64,000 nt of DNA from the NCBI RefSeq assembly GCF_042610425.1, contig NZ_JBGJZM010000002.1, positions 506,296 through 570,295 on the forward strand. Reading direction: 5' to 3'. The stretch comes from Ectobacillus sp042610425 (GTDB lineage: Bacteria; Bacillota; Bacilli; Bacillales; Bacillaceae_G). Shown here in pieces: positions 52,519 through 61,100 of the stretch (position 1 is its first letter; each line of letters starts with the position of its first letter). Under the pieces are notes generated by a model, which did not search any database, had not been told where the DNA came from, and saw only the letters and a list, made by a program, of their open reading frames with translations. The position numbers were made by a program, and so were the translations under genes.

Positions 52519-52747
52519 TTCATTTCACCTCACTACCTCTTTTAAACTTCCTCATTGTACGTTTTCGTACTTTGTCTATGTTAAGTTTATTTTTATCCAC
52601 TAAAAAAATAGCATACCATACTGATGACTTCTAAAAAAGAATATTAACTTAATATATTATATCCTGATGATATCTTCTGTAAACTTATCCACTGTGGATA
52701 AGTCACTGTCCTATTTTCCTTCTACTTTTCCACAAAAAATGGAATAA
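52519..52747. other. Gap where jag (khpB) would be expected
   Basis: AT-rich leader of mnmE with one TGTGGATAA DnaA-like box near 52692. No frame encoding a KH/R3H protein exists here on either strand. Confidence 0.6.
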
Positions 52748-52783
52748 AAAAATCGTTACCTAAATAGAAAGGTAACGATTTTT
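52748..52783. terminator. Bidirectional-looking terminator after yidC
   Basis: AAAAATCGTTACC (52748-52760) and GGTAACGATTTTT (52771-52783) form a 13-bp stem with T-runs on both strands; it ends the rpmH-rnpA-yidC unit. Confidence 0.88.
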
Positions 52784-52901
52784 ACATTTTTTAACAAATA
52801 AATTTTTTTCCTTTTCATCTAACACTGCAATAATTCATGTAGCAGAGTTCCTAGCCTGCTAAACCTATTTAAACTGCTAATTCAACCGTTTATCAATGCA
52901 G

Positions 52902-53663
52902 TCATTTTTTAGAGCTCTCAACTTGAGCAGTTTGCGGTGTAGGACCTTTAATGAAATAGGTTTGAGCAATACTTACAATATTCCCAACGACCCAATATAA
53001 AGAAAGTGCAGACGGGAATTGGATAGCGAAAATAACAATCATAATTGGCATCAGCCAAAGCATCATTGCCATTTGCGGATTGTTTTGTCCTGTCATAGCC
53101 ATTTTTTGCTGAATAAATGTAGTGACACCAGCTAAAATCGGTAAGATGTAAAAAGGATCAGGACTTCCTAAACCAAACCATAAGAAACTGTGCTGTTTAA
53201 TTTCTGCCGTACGCATAATAGCGTGGTAAAAAGCAAATAAAACTGGCATTTGAATAAAAATTGGTAAACATCCTGCAAGAGGATTTACACCATTTTGTTG
53301 ATACAATTTCATCGTTTCTTGTTGCAGTTTTTGTTGGGTAGCTTGATCTTTACTACTATGTTTTTCACGTAACTTTACCATTTCTGGCTGCAACGCCTGC
53401 ATTGCTTTCGTGCTTTTCGTTTGTTTAATCATAAGCGGCAGCAAGGCAGTACGGATGATTAACGTTACAATAATAATCGATAATCCATAATTATTGTTAA
53501 AGAGATTCGCAAAAAATGTAAGAACTTGAGAAAGCGGATATACAAAGTACTGATTCCAAATACCAGTGCTTTCTGGTGTAATCGGCTGGTTAACTTGATT
53601 ACAGCCGCTGACAACAGCCACAAGTGCGATCATCATGACCAGAAAAGTAATTTTCTTTTTCAC
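52902..53663 (-). CDS. yidC1: Membrane protein insertase YidC/SpoIIIJ
   Basis: 253 residues. Lipoprotein signal with lipobox VVSGC (Cys21), then the YidC/Oxa1 core of five TM helices (NNYGLSIIIVTLIIRTALLP, with the conserved hydrophilic-groove Arg, and GVNPLAGCLPIFIQMPVLFA). It inserts membrane proteins with or without SecYEG and in spore formers supports SpoIIIAH activity. Third gene after rpmH and rnpA; jag does not follow it. Confidence 0.95.
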   Translation of the reverse strand: MKKKITFLVMMIALVAVVSGCNQVNQPITPESTGIWNQYFVYPLSQVLTFFANLFNNNYGLSIIIVTLIIRTALLPLMIKQTKSTKAMQALQPEMVKLREKHSSKDQATQQKLQQETMKLYQQNGVNPLAGCLPIFIQMPVLFAFYHAIMRTAEIKQHSFLWFGLGSPDPFYILPILAGVTTFIQQKMAMTGQNNPQMAMMLWLMPIMIVIFAIQFPSALSLYWVVGNIVSIAQTYFIKGPTPQTAQVESSKK

Positions 53664-53694
53664 GTACCATTTCCTCCCTTAATAGTATGTCCTA

Positions 53695-54066
53695 TCATTG
53701 TATTTCTTCCTTCTTCTGCTCTTGCCATGACAGTTTAATGCCAGATTTACGAAGTACGTGGGATAAACTACTCTTAAATTGCTCGTACGTCATTTCTACA
53801 CAAGGCTTCCTTGCTATTATAACAAAATCCTTTTCAGAATCTATGCAATCTTTGTACTCCGTAAATACTTGTCGTATCATTCTCTTCGTTTTATTACGCA
53901 CAACAGCATTTCCTAACTTTTTGCTTACTGAAAGTCCGATACGAAAATGTTCTTGACCTGGTTTATGTAAAGAATACATTACAAATTGGCGGTTCGCATT
54001 CGATACTCCTAATTTAAATACTTTTTGAAACTCCTCGTTTTTTTTTATACGGTTTTTTTTCTTCAT
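53695..54066 (-). CDS. rnpA: Ribonuclease P protein component
   Basis: 123-residue cofactor of RNase P RNA for 5' maturation of tRNAs. The signature RIGLSVSKKLGNAVVRNKTK is followed by RMIRQVF. KKKNRIKKNEEFQKVFKLG is a typical N-terminus. 74 nt downstream of rpmH, with a terminator between. Confidence 0.96.
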   Translation of the reverse strand: MKKKNRIKKNEEFQKVFKLGVSNANRQFVMYSLHKPGQEHFRIGLSVSKKLGNAVVRNKTKRMIRQVFTEYKDCIDSEKDFVIIARKPCVEMTYEQFKSSLSHVLRKSGIKLSWQEQKKEEIQ

Positions 54067-54121
54067 CTGTTTAACACTCCTGTATATCGCCAGTGGAAAG
54101 GATACATTATTAGAAAAAAGA

Positions 54122-54139
54122 CCACTGAACGATCAGTGG
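54122..54139 (-). terminator. rpmH-rnpA intergenic terminator
   Basis: CCACTGA (54122-54128) / TCAGTGG (54133-54139) with T-rich TCTTTTTTC following on the minus strand; this lowers rnpA relative to the ribosomal protein. Confidence 0.85.
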
Positions 54140-54140
54140 C

Positions 54141-54275
54141 CTACGCAGATAATACTTTTCTTCCCTTGCGGCGACGTGCTGCAAGAACTCTACGGCCGTT
54201 TTTAGTACTCATACGGCTGCGAAAACCATGTACTTTGCTGCGCTTACGTGTATTTGGTTGATACGTACGTTTCAT
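54141..54275 (-). CDS. rpmH: 50S ribosomal protein L34
   Basis: 44 residues, the canonical MKRTYQPNTRKRSKVHGFRS followed by RMSTKNGRRVLAARRRKG. GAGGTG precedes the ATG. Divergent from dnaA across oriC, as in nearly all Firmicutes. Confidence 0.98.
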   Translation of the reverse strand: MKRTYQPNTRKRSKVHGFRSRMSTKNGRRVLAARRRKGRKVLSA

Positions 54276-54383
54276 GTATATGACACCTCCCTGAGGAATA
54301 ACTGTTAAAGACAGTCTAATAAATTATAGTTAATATACCCTCTAAATGTCAATGCCCCAATATACTTTTCTTTATTATTTCAC

Positions 54384-54680
54384 GCATCCACAAGCTTTTA
54401 CTCAATATTCTATACTCATGTGGATAATAAAAAAAGGAAAATTAAATAATCCACAGATATTTTTTGATTTTTACACAAAAGACCCCCCTGTTGATAAAAT
54501 ATTGGTATGAAATGTTCTTTTTGTGGATAACTTTACGAAACAAATTGATATTACACTCTTTTTTTGATATCATATTTGTGTTTTCACCTTCGGACAAGTT
54601 TTCCACAGTCTGTTGTTATCCACAACCTGTGCATAACATGTGGACATATTTTTTCACATGTGAATAACAACTTGTCCACA
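54384..54680. promoter_or_regulatory. oriC, upstream DnaA-box region (incA/B equivalent)
   Basis: About ten DnaA boxes: perfect TTATCCACA or its complement at 54419-54427, 54522-54530 and 54616-54624, and near matches at 54384, 54447, 54599, 54628, 54639, 54659 and 54672. They lie in mixed orientation in the 547-bp rpmH-dnaA gap, which must also contain the divergent promoters. Confidence 0.93.
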
Positions 54681-54822
54681 TGCATGGTATTTTGTCGATA
54701 CATGTATTCCATGTTATATTGCAATACTTTCATTTTTTCTTACTTTGAATATTTATTCATATATGTTCTGTACAAAACTTGTACAAAGTTCGGACCCATT
54801 ATAGAAAGAAGGAGGTACCTCT

Positions 54823-56169
54823 TTGGAAAATATAGATGACTTATGGGATCAGACTTTACAACAGCTCCAAAAAAAGGTGAGTAAGCCTAGCTTCGAAACT
54901 TGGTTAAAATCTACAAAAGCTTATTCTCTTAAAAAAAATGATTTAACCATAACCGCTCCGAACGAATTTGCCAGAGACTGGCTCGAATCTCATTATTCTG
55001 AATTAATTTCAGAAACGTTATATCATGTCACAGGAGAAGAACTTGATGTTCGCTTTATTATTCCACAAAGTCAGACAGAAGAAGACTTTGACTATACACC
55101 GCCCAATCGACGGAAGATCAACAACGATGAACCGAACCAGTTTAAGCCAAGTATGCTAAACCCCAAATACACATTCGATACATTTGTAATTGGATCAGGC
55201 AATCGCTTTGCGCATGCGGCATCGTTAGCTGTTGCAGAAGCACCTGCTAAAGCATACAATCCACTATTTATTTATGGTGGTGTTGGCCTAGGGAAAACAC
55301 ATCTCATGCATGCAATCGGTCACTATGTTATAGAGCATAATCCGAATGCAAAGGTTGTATACTTATCATCTGAAAAATTTACAAATGAATTTATTAATAG
55401 TATTCGGGATAACAAAGCAGTTGATTTTCGAAATAAATATCGTAATGTTGATGTTCTCTTAATTGACGATATTCAATTTCTAGCTGGAAAAGAACAAACA
55501 CAAGAAGAATTTTTCCATACCTTTAACGCCCTTCATGAAGAAAGTAAGCAAATTGTCATTTCCAGTGATCGTGCGCCGAAAGAAATACCAACACTGGAAG
55601 ATCGGCTGCGTTCTCGTTTCGAATGGGGGCTCATTACAGATATTACACCTCCAGATTTAGAAACGCGGATTGCGATATTGCGAAAAAAAGCACGAGCTGA
55701 AGGTTTGGATATCCCGAATGAAGTGATGTTGTATATTGCTAATCAAATTGATAGCAACATTCGTGAGCTAGAAGGTGCTCTTATACGAGTGGTAGCCTAT
55801 TCTTCTTTAATTAATAAAGATATTAATGCCGATCTTGCGGCAGAGGCATTAAAAGATATTATTCCAAATTCAAAACCAAAGGTCATTTACATTAATGATA
55901 TTCAAAAGGTAGTTGGGCAAGTTTTTCAAATAAAGCTAGAGGATTTTAAAGCAAAAAAACGAACAAAGTCAGTAGCGTTCCCTCGACAAGTTGCTATGTA
56001 CTTGTCAAGAGAGCTAACGGATTCCTCTCTTCCTAAAATCGGAGAAGAATTTGGGGGAAGAGATCATACTACTGTCATCCATGCTCACGAAAAAATTTCT
56101 CGACTTGCCAAAACGGATGTGCAGTTACAAAAGCAAATTGAAGAAATCTGTGAGATTTTGAAGCAATAG
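54823..56169 (+). CDS. dnaA: Chromosomal replication initiator DnaA
   Basis: 448 residues with TTG start at 54823, 7-8 nt after AAGGAGGT. Domain I (DLWDQTLQQLQKKVSKPSFE), variable domain II (about 85-108), AAA+ domain III with Walker A GGVGLGKTHLMHAIG and Walker B LLIDDIQFLAGKE, the initiator-specific region, and domain IV with the DnaA signature GGRDHTTVIHAHEKI. It binds boxes on both sides of its gene. Confidence 0.98.
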   Translation: MENIDDLWDQTLQQLQKKVSKPSFETWLKSTKAYSLKKNDLTITAPNEFARDWLESHYSELISETLYHVTGEELDVRFIIPQSQTEEDFDYTPPNRRKINNDEPNQFKPSMLNPKYTFDTFVIGSGNRFAHAASLAVAEAPAKAYNPLFIYGGVGLGKTHLMHAIGHYVIEHNPNAKVVYLSSEKFTNEFINSIRDNKAVDFRNKYRNVDVLLIDDIQFLAGKEQTQEEFFHTFNALHEESKQIVISSDRAPKEIPTLEDRLRSRFEWGLITDITPPDLETRIAILRKKARAEGLDIPNEVMLYIANQIDSNIRELEGALIRVVAYSSLINKDINADLAAEALKDIIPNSKPKVIYINDIQKVVGQVFQIKLEDFKAKKRTKSVAFPRQVAMYLSRELTDSSLPKIGEEFGGRDHTTVIHAHEKISRLAKTDVQLQKQIEEICEILKQ

Positions 56170-56201
56170 AATAATGTGAATAAAAGTTTACTATTTACTC
56201 A

Positions 56202-56233
56202 CAGTCTATCCACATGTTGATAGACTGTTTTTT
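56202..56233 (+). terminator. dnaA terminator overlapping a DnaA box
   Basis: CAGTCTATC (56202-56210) and GATAGACTG (56219-56227) are followed by six T. The left arm and loop contain CTATCCACA, a near-consensus DnaA box, so terminator and origin overlap. Confidence 0.85.
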
Positions 56234-56249
56234 CCTTACTAAAATGGAC

Positions 56250-56320
56250 TTATCCACATATCCACAAGTATTACTACTATTACTACTATTTTTTATTATT
56301 ATTTAATTAAATATATTCCA
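56250..56320. promoter_or_regulatory. oriC downstream part: DnaA boxes, DnaA-trios and AT-rich unwinding region (incC equivalent)
   Basis: Adjacent boxes TTATCCACA (56250-56258) and ATATCCACA (56258-56266) are followed by AGTATTACTACTATTACTAC and an almost pure A/T tract. The 3-bp TAC/CTA periodicity is the DnaA-trio (3'-GAT-5') element that in B. subtilis guides DnaA onto single strands next to the duplex unwinding element. Confidence 0.88.
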
Positions 56321-56341
56321 TACGCAGGAGGTATTTTTATC

Positions 56342-57487
56342 ATGCATTTTATCATTCAAAAAGAACAGCTTGTTAAAGGTGTTCAAGATGTAATGAAAGC
56401 TGTATCTGTCCGAACAACCATTCCGATTTTAACGGGGATTAAAATTGTTGCAAACAGTGAAGGTGTCACCTTAACAGGAAGTGATTCTGATATTTCAATT
56501 GAATCTTTCATCCCTACTGAAGAAAATGGAAATGAAATTGTACAAATAATTCAACCTGGCAGCATCGTATTACAGGCAAAATATTTTAGTGAGATTGTAA
56601 AGAAATTACCAAAGGATACCGTCGAAATAAAAGTAGAAAATCATTTTTCAACGCAAATTAAATCAGGAAAGTCAGAATTTAATTTAAATGGTTCCGATCC
56701 CGAAGAATATCCACTTCTTCCTCAACTGGAAGAAAATCAAGTTTTTATGCTCCCTACTGATTTGTTAAAGCATATGATTCGTCAAACCGTATTTGCAGTT
56801 TCTACATCTGAAACCAGACCTATCTTGACAGGTGTAAACTGGAGTGTGTATAACAACGAATTGACTTGCGTTGCTACAGATAGTCACCGACTTGCCCTTC
56901 GCAAAGCAACTATTTCCGGAAGTTCACTTTCTGCATCCTTTCAAGCGAATGTTGTTATACCCGGGAAAAGTTTGAACGAGCTTAGCAAAATATTAGATGA
57001 CACCGAAGAAACTGTAGATATCATTATTACGGAATATCAAGTGTTATTTAGAACTAAGCATTTGCTATTTTACTCACGTCTGTTGGAAGGAAACTATCCT
57101 GATACATCACGACTTATTCCATCTGAAACCAAAACAGACATTTTGATCAATACAAGAGAATTTCTTCAAGCTATAGATCGTGCTTCTTTACTTGCAAGAG
57201 ATGGTAGAAATAATGTCGTTAAGCTTTCTACACTTGAAGACAATCAAATTGAAATTTCATCTAATTCGCCTGAAATTGGGAAAGTTGTAGAAGAAGTAAA
57301 CTGCGAAAGCATTGAAGGGGAAGAATTAAAAATTTCTTTTAGTGCAAAATATATGATGGACGCACTAAAAGTACTTGATAGTACAGAAATAAAAACAAGT
57401 TTTACAGGGGCTATGCGACCGTTTTTAATACGTTCTTTAGATAATGACAGCATAGTCCAATTAATATTACCTGTGCGAACATATTAA
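56342..57487 (+). CDS. dnaN: DNA polymerase III sliding clamp (beta subunit)
   Basis: 381 residues, three repeated clamp folds. MHFIIQKEQLVKGVQDVMKA, TDSHRLALRKATISG and the C-terminal LILPVRTY are diagnostic. CAGGAGGT lies 9 nt before the ATG. Second gene of the dnaA-dnaN-rlbA-recF-gyrB-gyrA series. Confidence 0.97.
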   Translation: MHFIIQKEQLVKGVQDVMKAVSVRTTIPILTGIKIVANSEGVTLTGSDSDISIESFIPTEENGNEIVQIIQPGSIVLQAKYFSEIVKKLPKDTVEIKVENHFSTQIKSGKSEFNLNGSDPEEYPLLPQLEENQVFMLPTDLLKHMIRQTVFAVSTSETRPILTGVNWSVYNNELTCVATDSHRLALRKATISGSSLSASFQANVVIPGKSLNELSKILDDTEETVDIIITEYQVLFRTKHLLFYSRLLEGNYPDTSRLIPSETKTDILINTREFLQAIDRASLLARDGRNNVVKLSTLEDNQIEISSNSPEIGKVVEEVNCESIEGEELKISFSAKYMMDALKVLDSTEIKTSFTGAMRPFLIRSLDNDSIVQLILPVRTY

Positions 57488-57541
57488 TTACTTTATCGAA
57501 CTCGCGCAGTTTTACACTTGGAAGTAGTAATATGCTATATG

Positions 57542-57593
57542 AATGGACCGATTACAGAATGATGAGACATCATGCTTCTTGTAACGGTCCATT
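57542..57593 (+). terminator. Hairpin after dnaN
   Basis: AATGGACCG-TTACA (57542-57556) pairs with TGTAACGGTCCATT (57580-57593), with TTTTTT some 12 nt further on. A new promoter for rlbA-recF is implied. Confidence 0.7.
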
Positions 57594-57729
57594 TCGTCTG
57601 TCAGTTTTTTATCCTGTATAATTTGCTTCTAAATTGATAAAAAATGAAATTGTATACCCAATCATTGTTGATACGTATTTTTTTTAGTACAATGAAAGAA
57701 TGAACACTTTTAGAAAGTGAGCGATTTTT

Positions 57730-57945
57730 ATGAAAATTATTTCAATTTCTACAGAGTATATTACGCTTGGACAGTTTTTAAAGCTCGCTGATCTAGTAAA
57801 TACAGGAGGAGCATCTCGTTGGTTTTTACAAGAACATGAAGTGTTTATAAACGGCGAACCTGATAATAGACGAGGAAGAAAGCTTTATAACAACGATACG
57901 GTTGAAGTTCCATCATTCGGAACATTCCAAGTGAAGGCGAAGTAA
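57730..57945 (+). CDS. rlbA: S4-domain RNA-binding protein RlbA (YaaA)
   Basis: 71-residue S4-like protein: QFLKLADLVNTGGASRWFLQ, EVFINGEPDNRRGRKLYNND. Conserved between dnaN and recF in Firmicutes; implicated in ribosome assembly. 13 nt before recF. Confidence 0.93.
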   Translation: MKIISISTEYITLGQFLKLADLVNTGGASRWFLQEHEVFINGEPDNRRGRKLYNNDTVEVPSFGTFQVKAK

Positions 57946-57958
57946 GGGAGGCATCCCT

Positions 57959-59071
57959 TTGTATATTGAGGAGCTAGCTCTACTAAATTTTCGAAACTAT
58001 AAGGAACTTGCACTCTCTTTTGAAGATAAAGTAAATGTTATTATCGGGGAGAATGCACAGGGCAAGACAAATTTAATTGAATCGATTTTCGTATTAGCCA
58101 TGGCAAAATCTCATCGAACCTCAAATGACAGAGAGCTTATCAAATGGGACGCAGAGTATGGTAAAATAAAAGGGAAGCTTCAAAAACGAAACACATCCCT
58201 CACCCTAGAGCTTATGCTCTCCAAAAAAGGAAAAAGGGCTAAAGTAAATGAATTAGAACAATCCAAACTAAGCCAATACATCGGAGAGATGAATGTTGTC
58301 ATGTTCGCTCCGGAGGATTTGAACTTAGTAAAAGGAAGTCCACAAGTTCGAAGGCGCTTTATCGATATGGAACTGGGACAAATTGCACCTGTCTATTTAT
58401 ACGAATTAAGCCAATATCAAAAAGTGTTAATTCAACGTAATCACTTATTGAAAAAGATGCAAGGGGAAAGTAAACACAATGAAACAATGTTAGATGTGTT
58501 TACCATTCAGTTGGTTGAGCATGGAGCGAAAATATTACTTAAGAGATTTGAATTTCTTCGTATGCTACAAGAATGGGCTGCCCCCATACATAACGGCATT
58601 AGTAGAGGGTTAGAAGAACTTCGAATTGCGTATAAACCGAGTATAAATGTATCAGAATCCATGGATTTGTCGAAAATAAAAGAAGAATACTATGATGCGT
58701 TTCAAACGATTAAAAAGCGTGAATTATTTCGTGGTGCAACTTTAATTGGTCCTCATCGCGATGACTTACATTTCTTCGTCAATGAAAAAAACGTGCAGAT
58801 TTATGGTTCGCAAGGCCAACAGCGAACGACAGCACTTTCCCTTAAATTAGCTGAAATTGAATTGATCCACTCTGAAGTACACGAATACCCTATTCTCTTA
58901 CTGGACGATGTATTATCGGAATTAGATGATTATCGTCAATCTCATTTATTAAACACAATACAAGGTAAAGTTCAAACTTTCGTAACGACAACTAGTGTTG
59001 ATGGCGTTGAACATCAAACACTCAAACAAGCAAAGACAATTCAAGTAACAAATGGAATAGTCATTGATTAA
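57959..59071 (+). CDS. recF: DNA replication and repair protein RecF
   Basis: 370-residue SMC-like ABC ATPase: Walker A IIGENAQGKTNLIESI, signature YGSQGQQRTTALSLKL, Walker B YPILLLDDVLSELDD. Start is TTG at 57959 after GGGAGG. It loads RecA at gaps with RecO and RecR. Followed by gyrB after 45 nt without the remB gene found in B. subtilis. Confidence 0.95.
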   Translation: MYIEELALLNFRNYKELALSFEDKVNVIIGENAQGKTNLIESIFVLAMAKSHRTSNDRELIKWDAEYGKIKGKLQKRNTSLTLELMLSKKGKRAKVNELEQSKLSQYIGEMNVVMFAPEDLNLVKGSPQVRRRFIDMELGQIAPVYLYELSQYQKVLIQRNHLLKKMQGESKHNETMLDVFTIQLVEHGAKILLKRFEFLRMLQEWAAPIHNGISRGLEELRIAYKPSINVSESMDLSKIKEEYYDAFQTIKKRELFRGATLIGPHRDDLHFFVNEKNVQIYGSQGQQRTTALSLKLAEIELIHSEVHEYPILLLDDVLSELDDYRQSHLLNTIQGKVQTFVTTTSVDGVEHQTLKQAKTIQVTNGIVID

Positions 59072-59116
59072 GTCATGATTAATTTCTTCCGTTAAATGGA
59101 AAAGTGGGTGATTTTT

Positions 59117-61045
59117 GTGACAATGGAACAAAAGAAAATACAAGAAGATGCATATGATGAAAGTCAAATTCAAGTATTAGAAGGACTAGAAGCTGTTAGA
59201 AAACGTCCAGGTATGTACATTGGTACTACAAGCGCGAAAGGTCTTCACCATCTTGTATGGGAAATCGTAGATAATAGTATCGATGAGGCGCTTGCTGGCT
59301 ATTGCAATGAAATTAACGTATTTATTGAAGAAGATAACAGTATTACAGTAAAGGATAATGGTCGTGGTATTCCTGTAGGTATTCAAGAAAAAGTTGGACG
59401 TCCTGCGGTTGAAGTTATCATGACAGTTCTTCATGCAGGTGGTAAGTTTGGCGGAGGCGGATATAAAGTGTCTGGCGGCTTGCACGGAGTAGGTGCGTCT
59501 GTTGTAAATGCTTTATCTGAAGTATTAGAAGTATATGTGTATCGTGAAGGAAACATACATTATCAAAAGTTTCAACGTGGTATTCCAGTCGGTGATTTGG
59601 CTGTAGTTGGTGAAACAGAATTGACCGGTACAACTACACATTTTAAACCGGATGCTGAAATTTTCACTGAAACAACTGAATATGATTTTGATACGTTAGC
59701 AAATAGATTGCGTGAACTCGCATTTTTAAATCGTGGTCTACGTATTACAATCGAAGATCGTAGAGAAAACAAGCAAAAGAGAGAATTTCACTTTGAAGGT
59801 GGAATTAAATCTTATGTAGAACACTTAAATCGCTCAAAAGAGGTAGTTCATGAAGAGCCAGTCTATGTAGAAGGTATGCGTGACGACATTTATGTTGAAG
59901 TTGCCTTACAATACAACGAAGGCTACGTAAGTAATATTTTATCTTTCACAAACAACATTCATACGTATGAAGGCGGTACACATGAAGTAGGATTTAAGAC
60001 GTCTTTAACACGTGTAATTAATGATTATGCAAGAAAGAGCGGTATTTTCAAAGATGGAAATAGTAATTTAATTGGAGAAGACGTGCGTGAAGGGTTAACA
60101 GCTATTGTTTCCATCAAACATCCAGATCCTCAGTTTGAAGGACAAACGAAAACGAAGCTTGGCAATAGCGAGGCTAGAACAATAACGGAATCCGTTTTCT
60201 CAGAAACATTTGAAAAATTCCTTCTTGAAAATCCGGATATAGCTCGAAAGATTATCGATAAAGGTATGATGGCTACCCGTGCACGTGTAGCTGCAAAAAA
60301 AGCTCGTGAATTAACGAGACGAAAGAATGCCTTGGAAATTTCAAGTTTGCCTGGTAAACTTGCAGATTGTTCTTCAAAGGACCCATCTATCAGTGAAATT
60401 TATATTGTTGAAGGTGATTCTGCCGGTGGTTCAGCAAAACAAGGACGTGAACGACATTTCCAAGCAATTCTTCCGCTGAAAGGAAAAATTATCAACGTAG
60501 AAAAAGCTCGCCTTGATAAAATCCTTTCCAATAACGAAATTCGAGCGATTGTAACTGCAATTGGAACGGGAATTGGAGAAGAATTTGATATTGAAAAAGC
60601 AAGATATCATAAAATTATTATCATGACTGATGCCGATGTGGATGGTTCACATATCCGAACTTTATTATTAACGTTCTTTTATCGTTATATGCGTAAAATT
60701 ATTGAACATGGCTATGTGTACATCGCACAACCACCATTATATAAAGTGCAGCAAGGTAAGAAAATATTATATGCTTACAATGATAAAGATTTAGAGAAAA
60801 TTTATAAGGAAATACCTGCACAGCCAAAACCAAGCATTCAGCGTTATAAAGGTCTTGGAGAAATGAACCCAGCACAGCTGTGGGAAACGACAATGGACCC
60901 AGAAGCACGTTTGCTTCTTCAAGTAAATCTACAAGATGCGATTGAAGTCGACGAAACATTTGAAATGTTAATGGGTGATAAAGTAGAACCACGTCGTAAC
61001 TTCATTCAGGAAAATGCGAGATACGTTAAAAACTTAGATATTTAA
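59117..61045 (+). CDS. gyrB: DNA gyrase subunit B
   Basis: About 642 residues from GTG 59117 (GGGTG 6 nt before); ATG at 59123 is an alternative. GHKL ATPase (WEIVDNSIDEALAG, GRGIPVG, KVSGGLHGVGASVVNALS), transducer, TOPRIM domain (IYIVEGDSAGGSAKQGRER; MTDADVDGSHIRTLLLTFF) and tail (QRYKGLGEMNPAQLWETTM). Supplies ATPase and TOPRIM functions of gyrase. Confidence 0.97.
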   Translation: MTMEQKKIQEDAYDESQIQVLEGLEAVRKRPGMYIGTTSAKGLHHLVWEIVDNSIDEALAGYCNEINVFIEEDNSITVKDNGRGIPVGIQEKVGRPAVEVIMTVLHAGGKFGGGGYKVSGGLHGVGASVVNALSEVLEVYVYREGNIHYQKFQRGIPVGDLAVVGETELTGTTTHFKPDAEIFTETTEYDFDTLANRLRELAFLNRGLRITIEDRRENKQKREFHFEGGIKSYVEHLNRSKEVVHEEPVYVEGMRDDIYVEVALQYNEGYVSNILSFTNNIHTYEGGTHEVGFKTSLTRVINDYARKSGIFKDGNSNLIGEDVREGLTAIVSIKHPDPQFEGQTKTKLGNSEARTITESVFSETFEKFLLENPDIARKIIDKGMMATRARVAAKKARELTRRKNALEISSLPGKLADCSSKDPSISEIYIVEGDSAGGSAKQGRERHFQAILPLKGKIINVEKARLDKILSNNEIRAIVTAIGTGIGEEFDIEKARYHKIIIMTDADVDGSHIRTLLLTFFYRYMRKIIEHGYVYIAQPPLYKVQQGKKILYAYNDKDLEKIYKEIPAQPKPSIQRYKGLGEMNPAQLWETTMDPEARLLLQVNLQDAIEVDETFEMLMGDKVEPRRNFIQENARYVKNLDI

Positions 61046-61100
61046 TTTGCAACTTTGTTGCTTTTAATTTGTACGGAAATGTAAGAGGAGGCGCTAGTTG

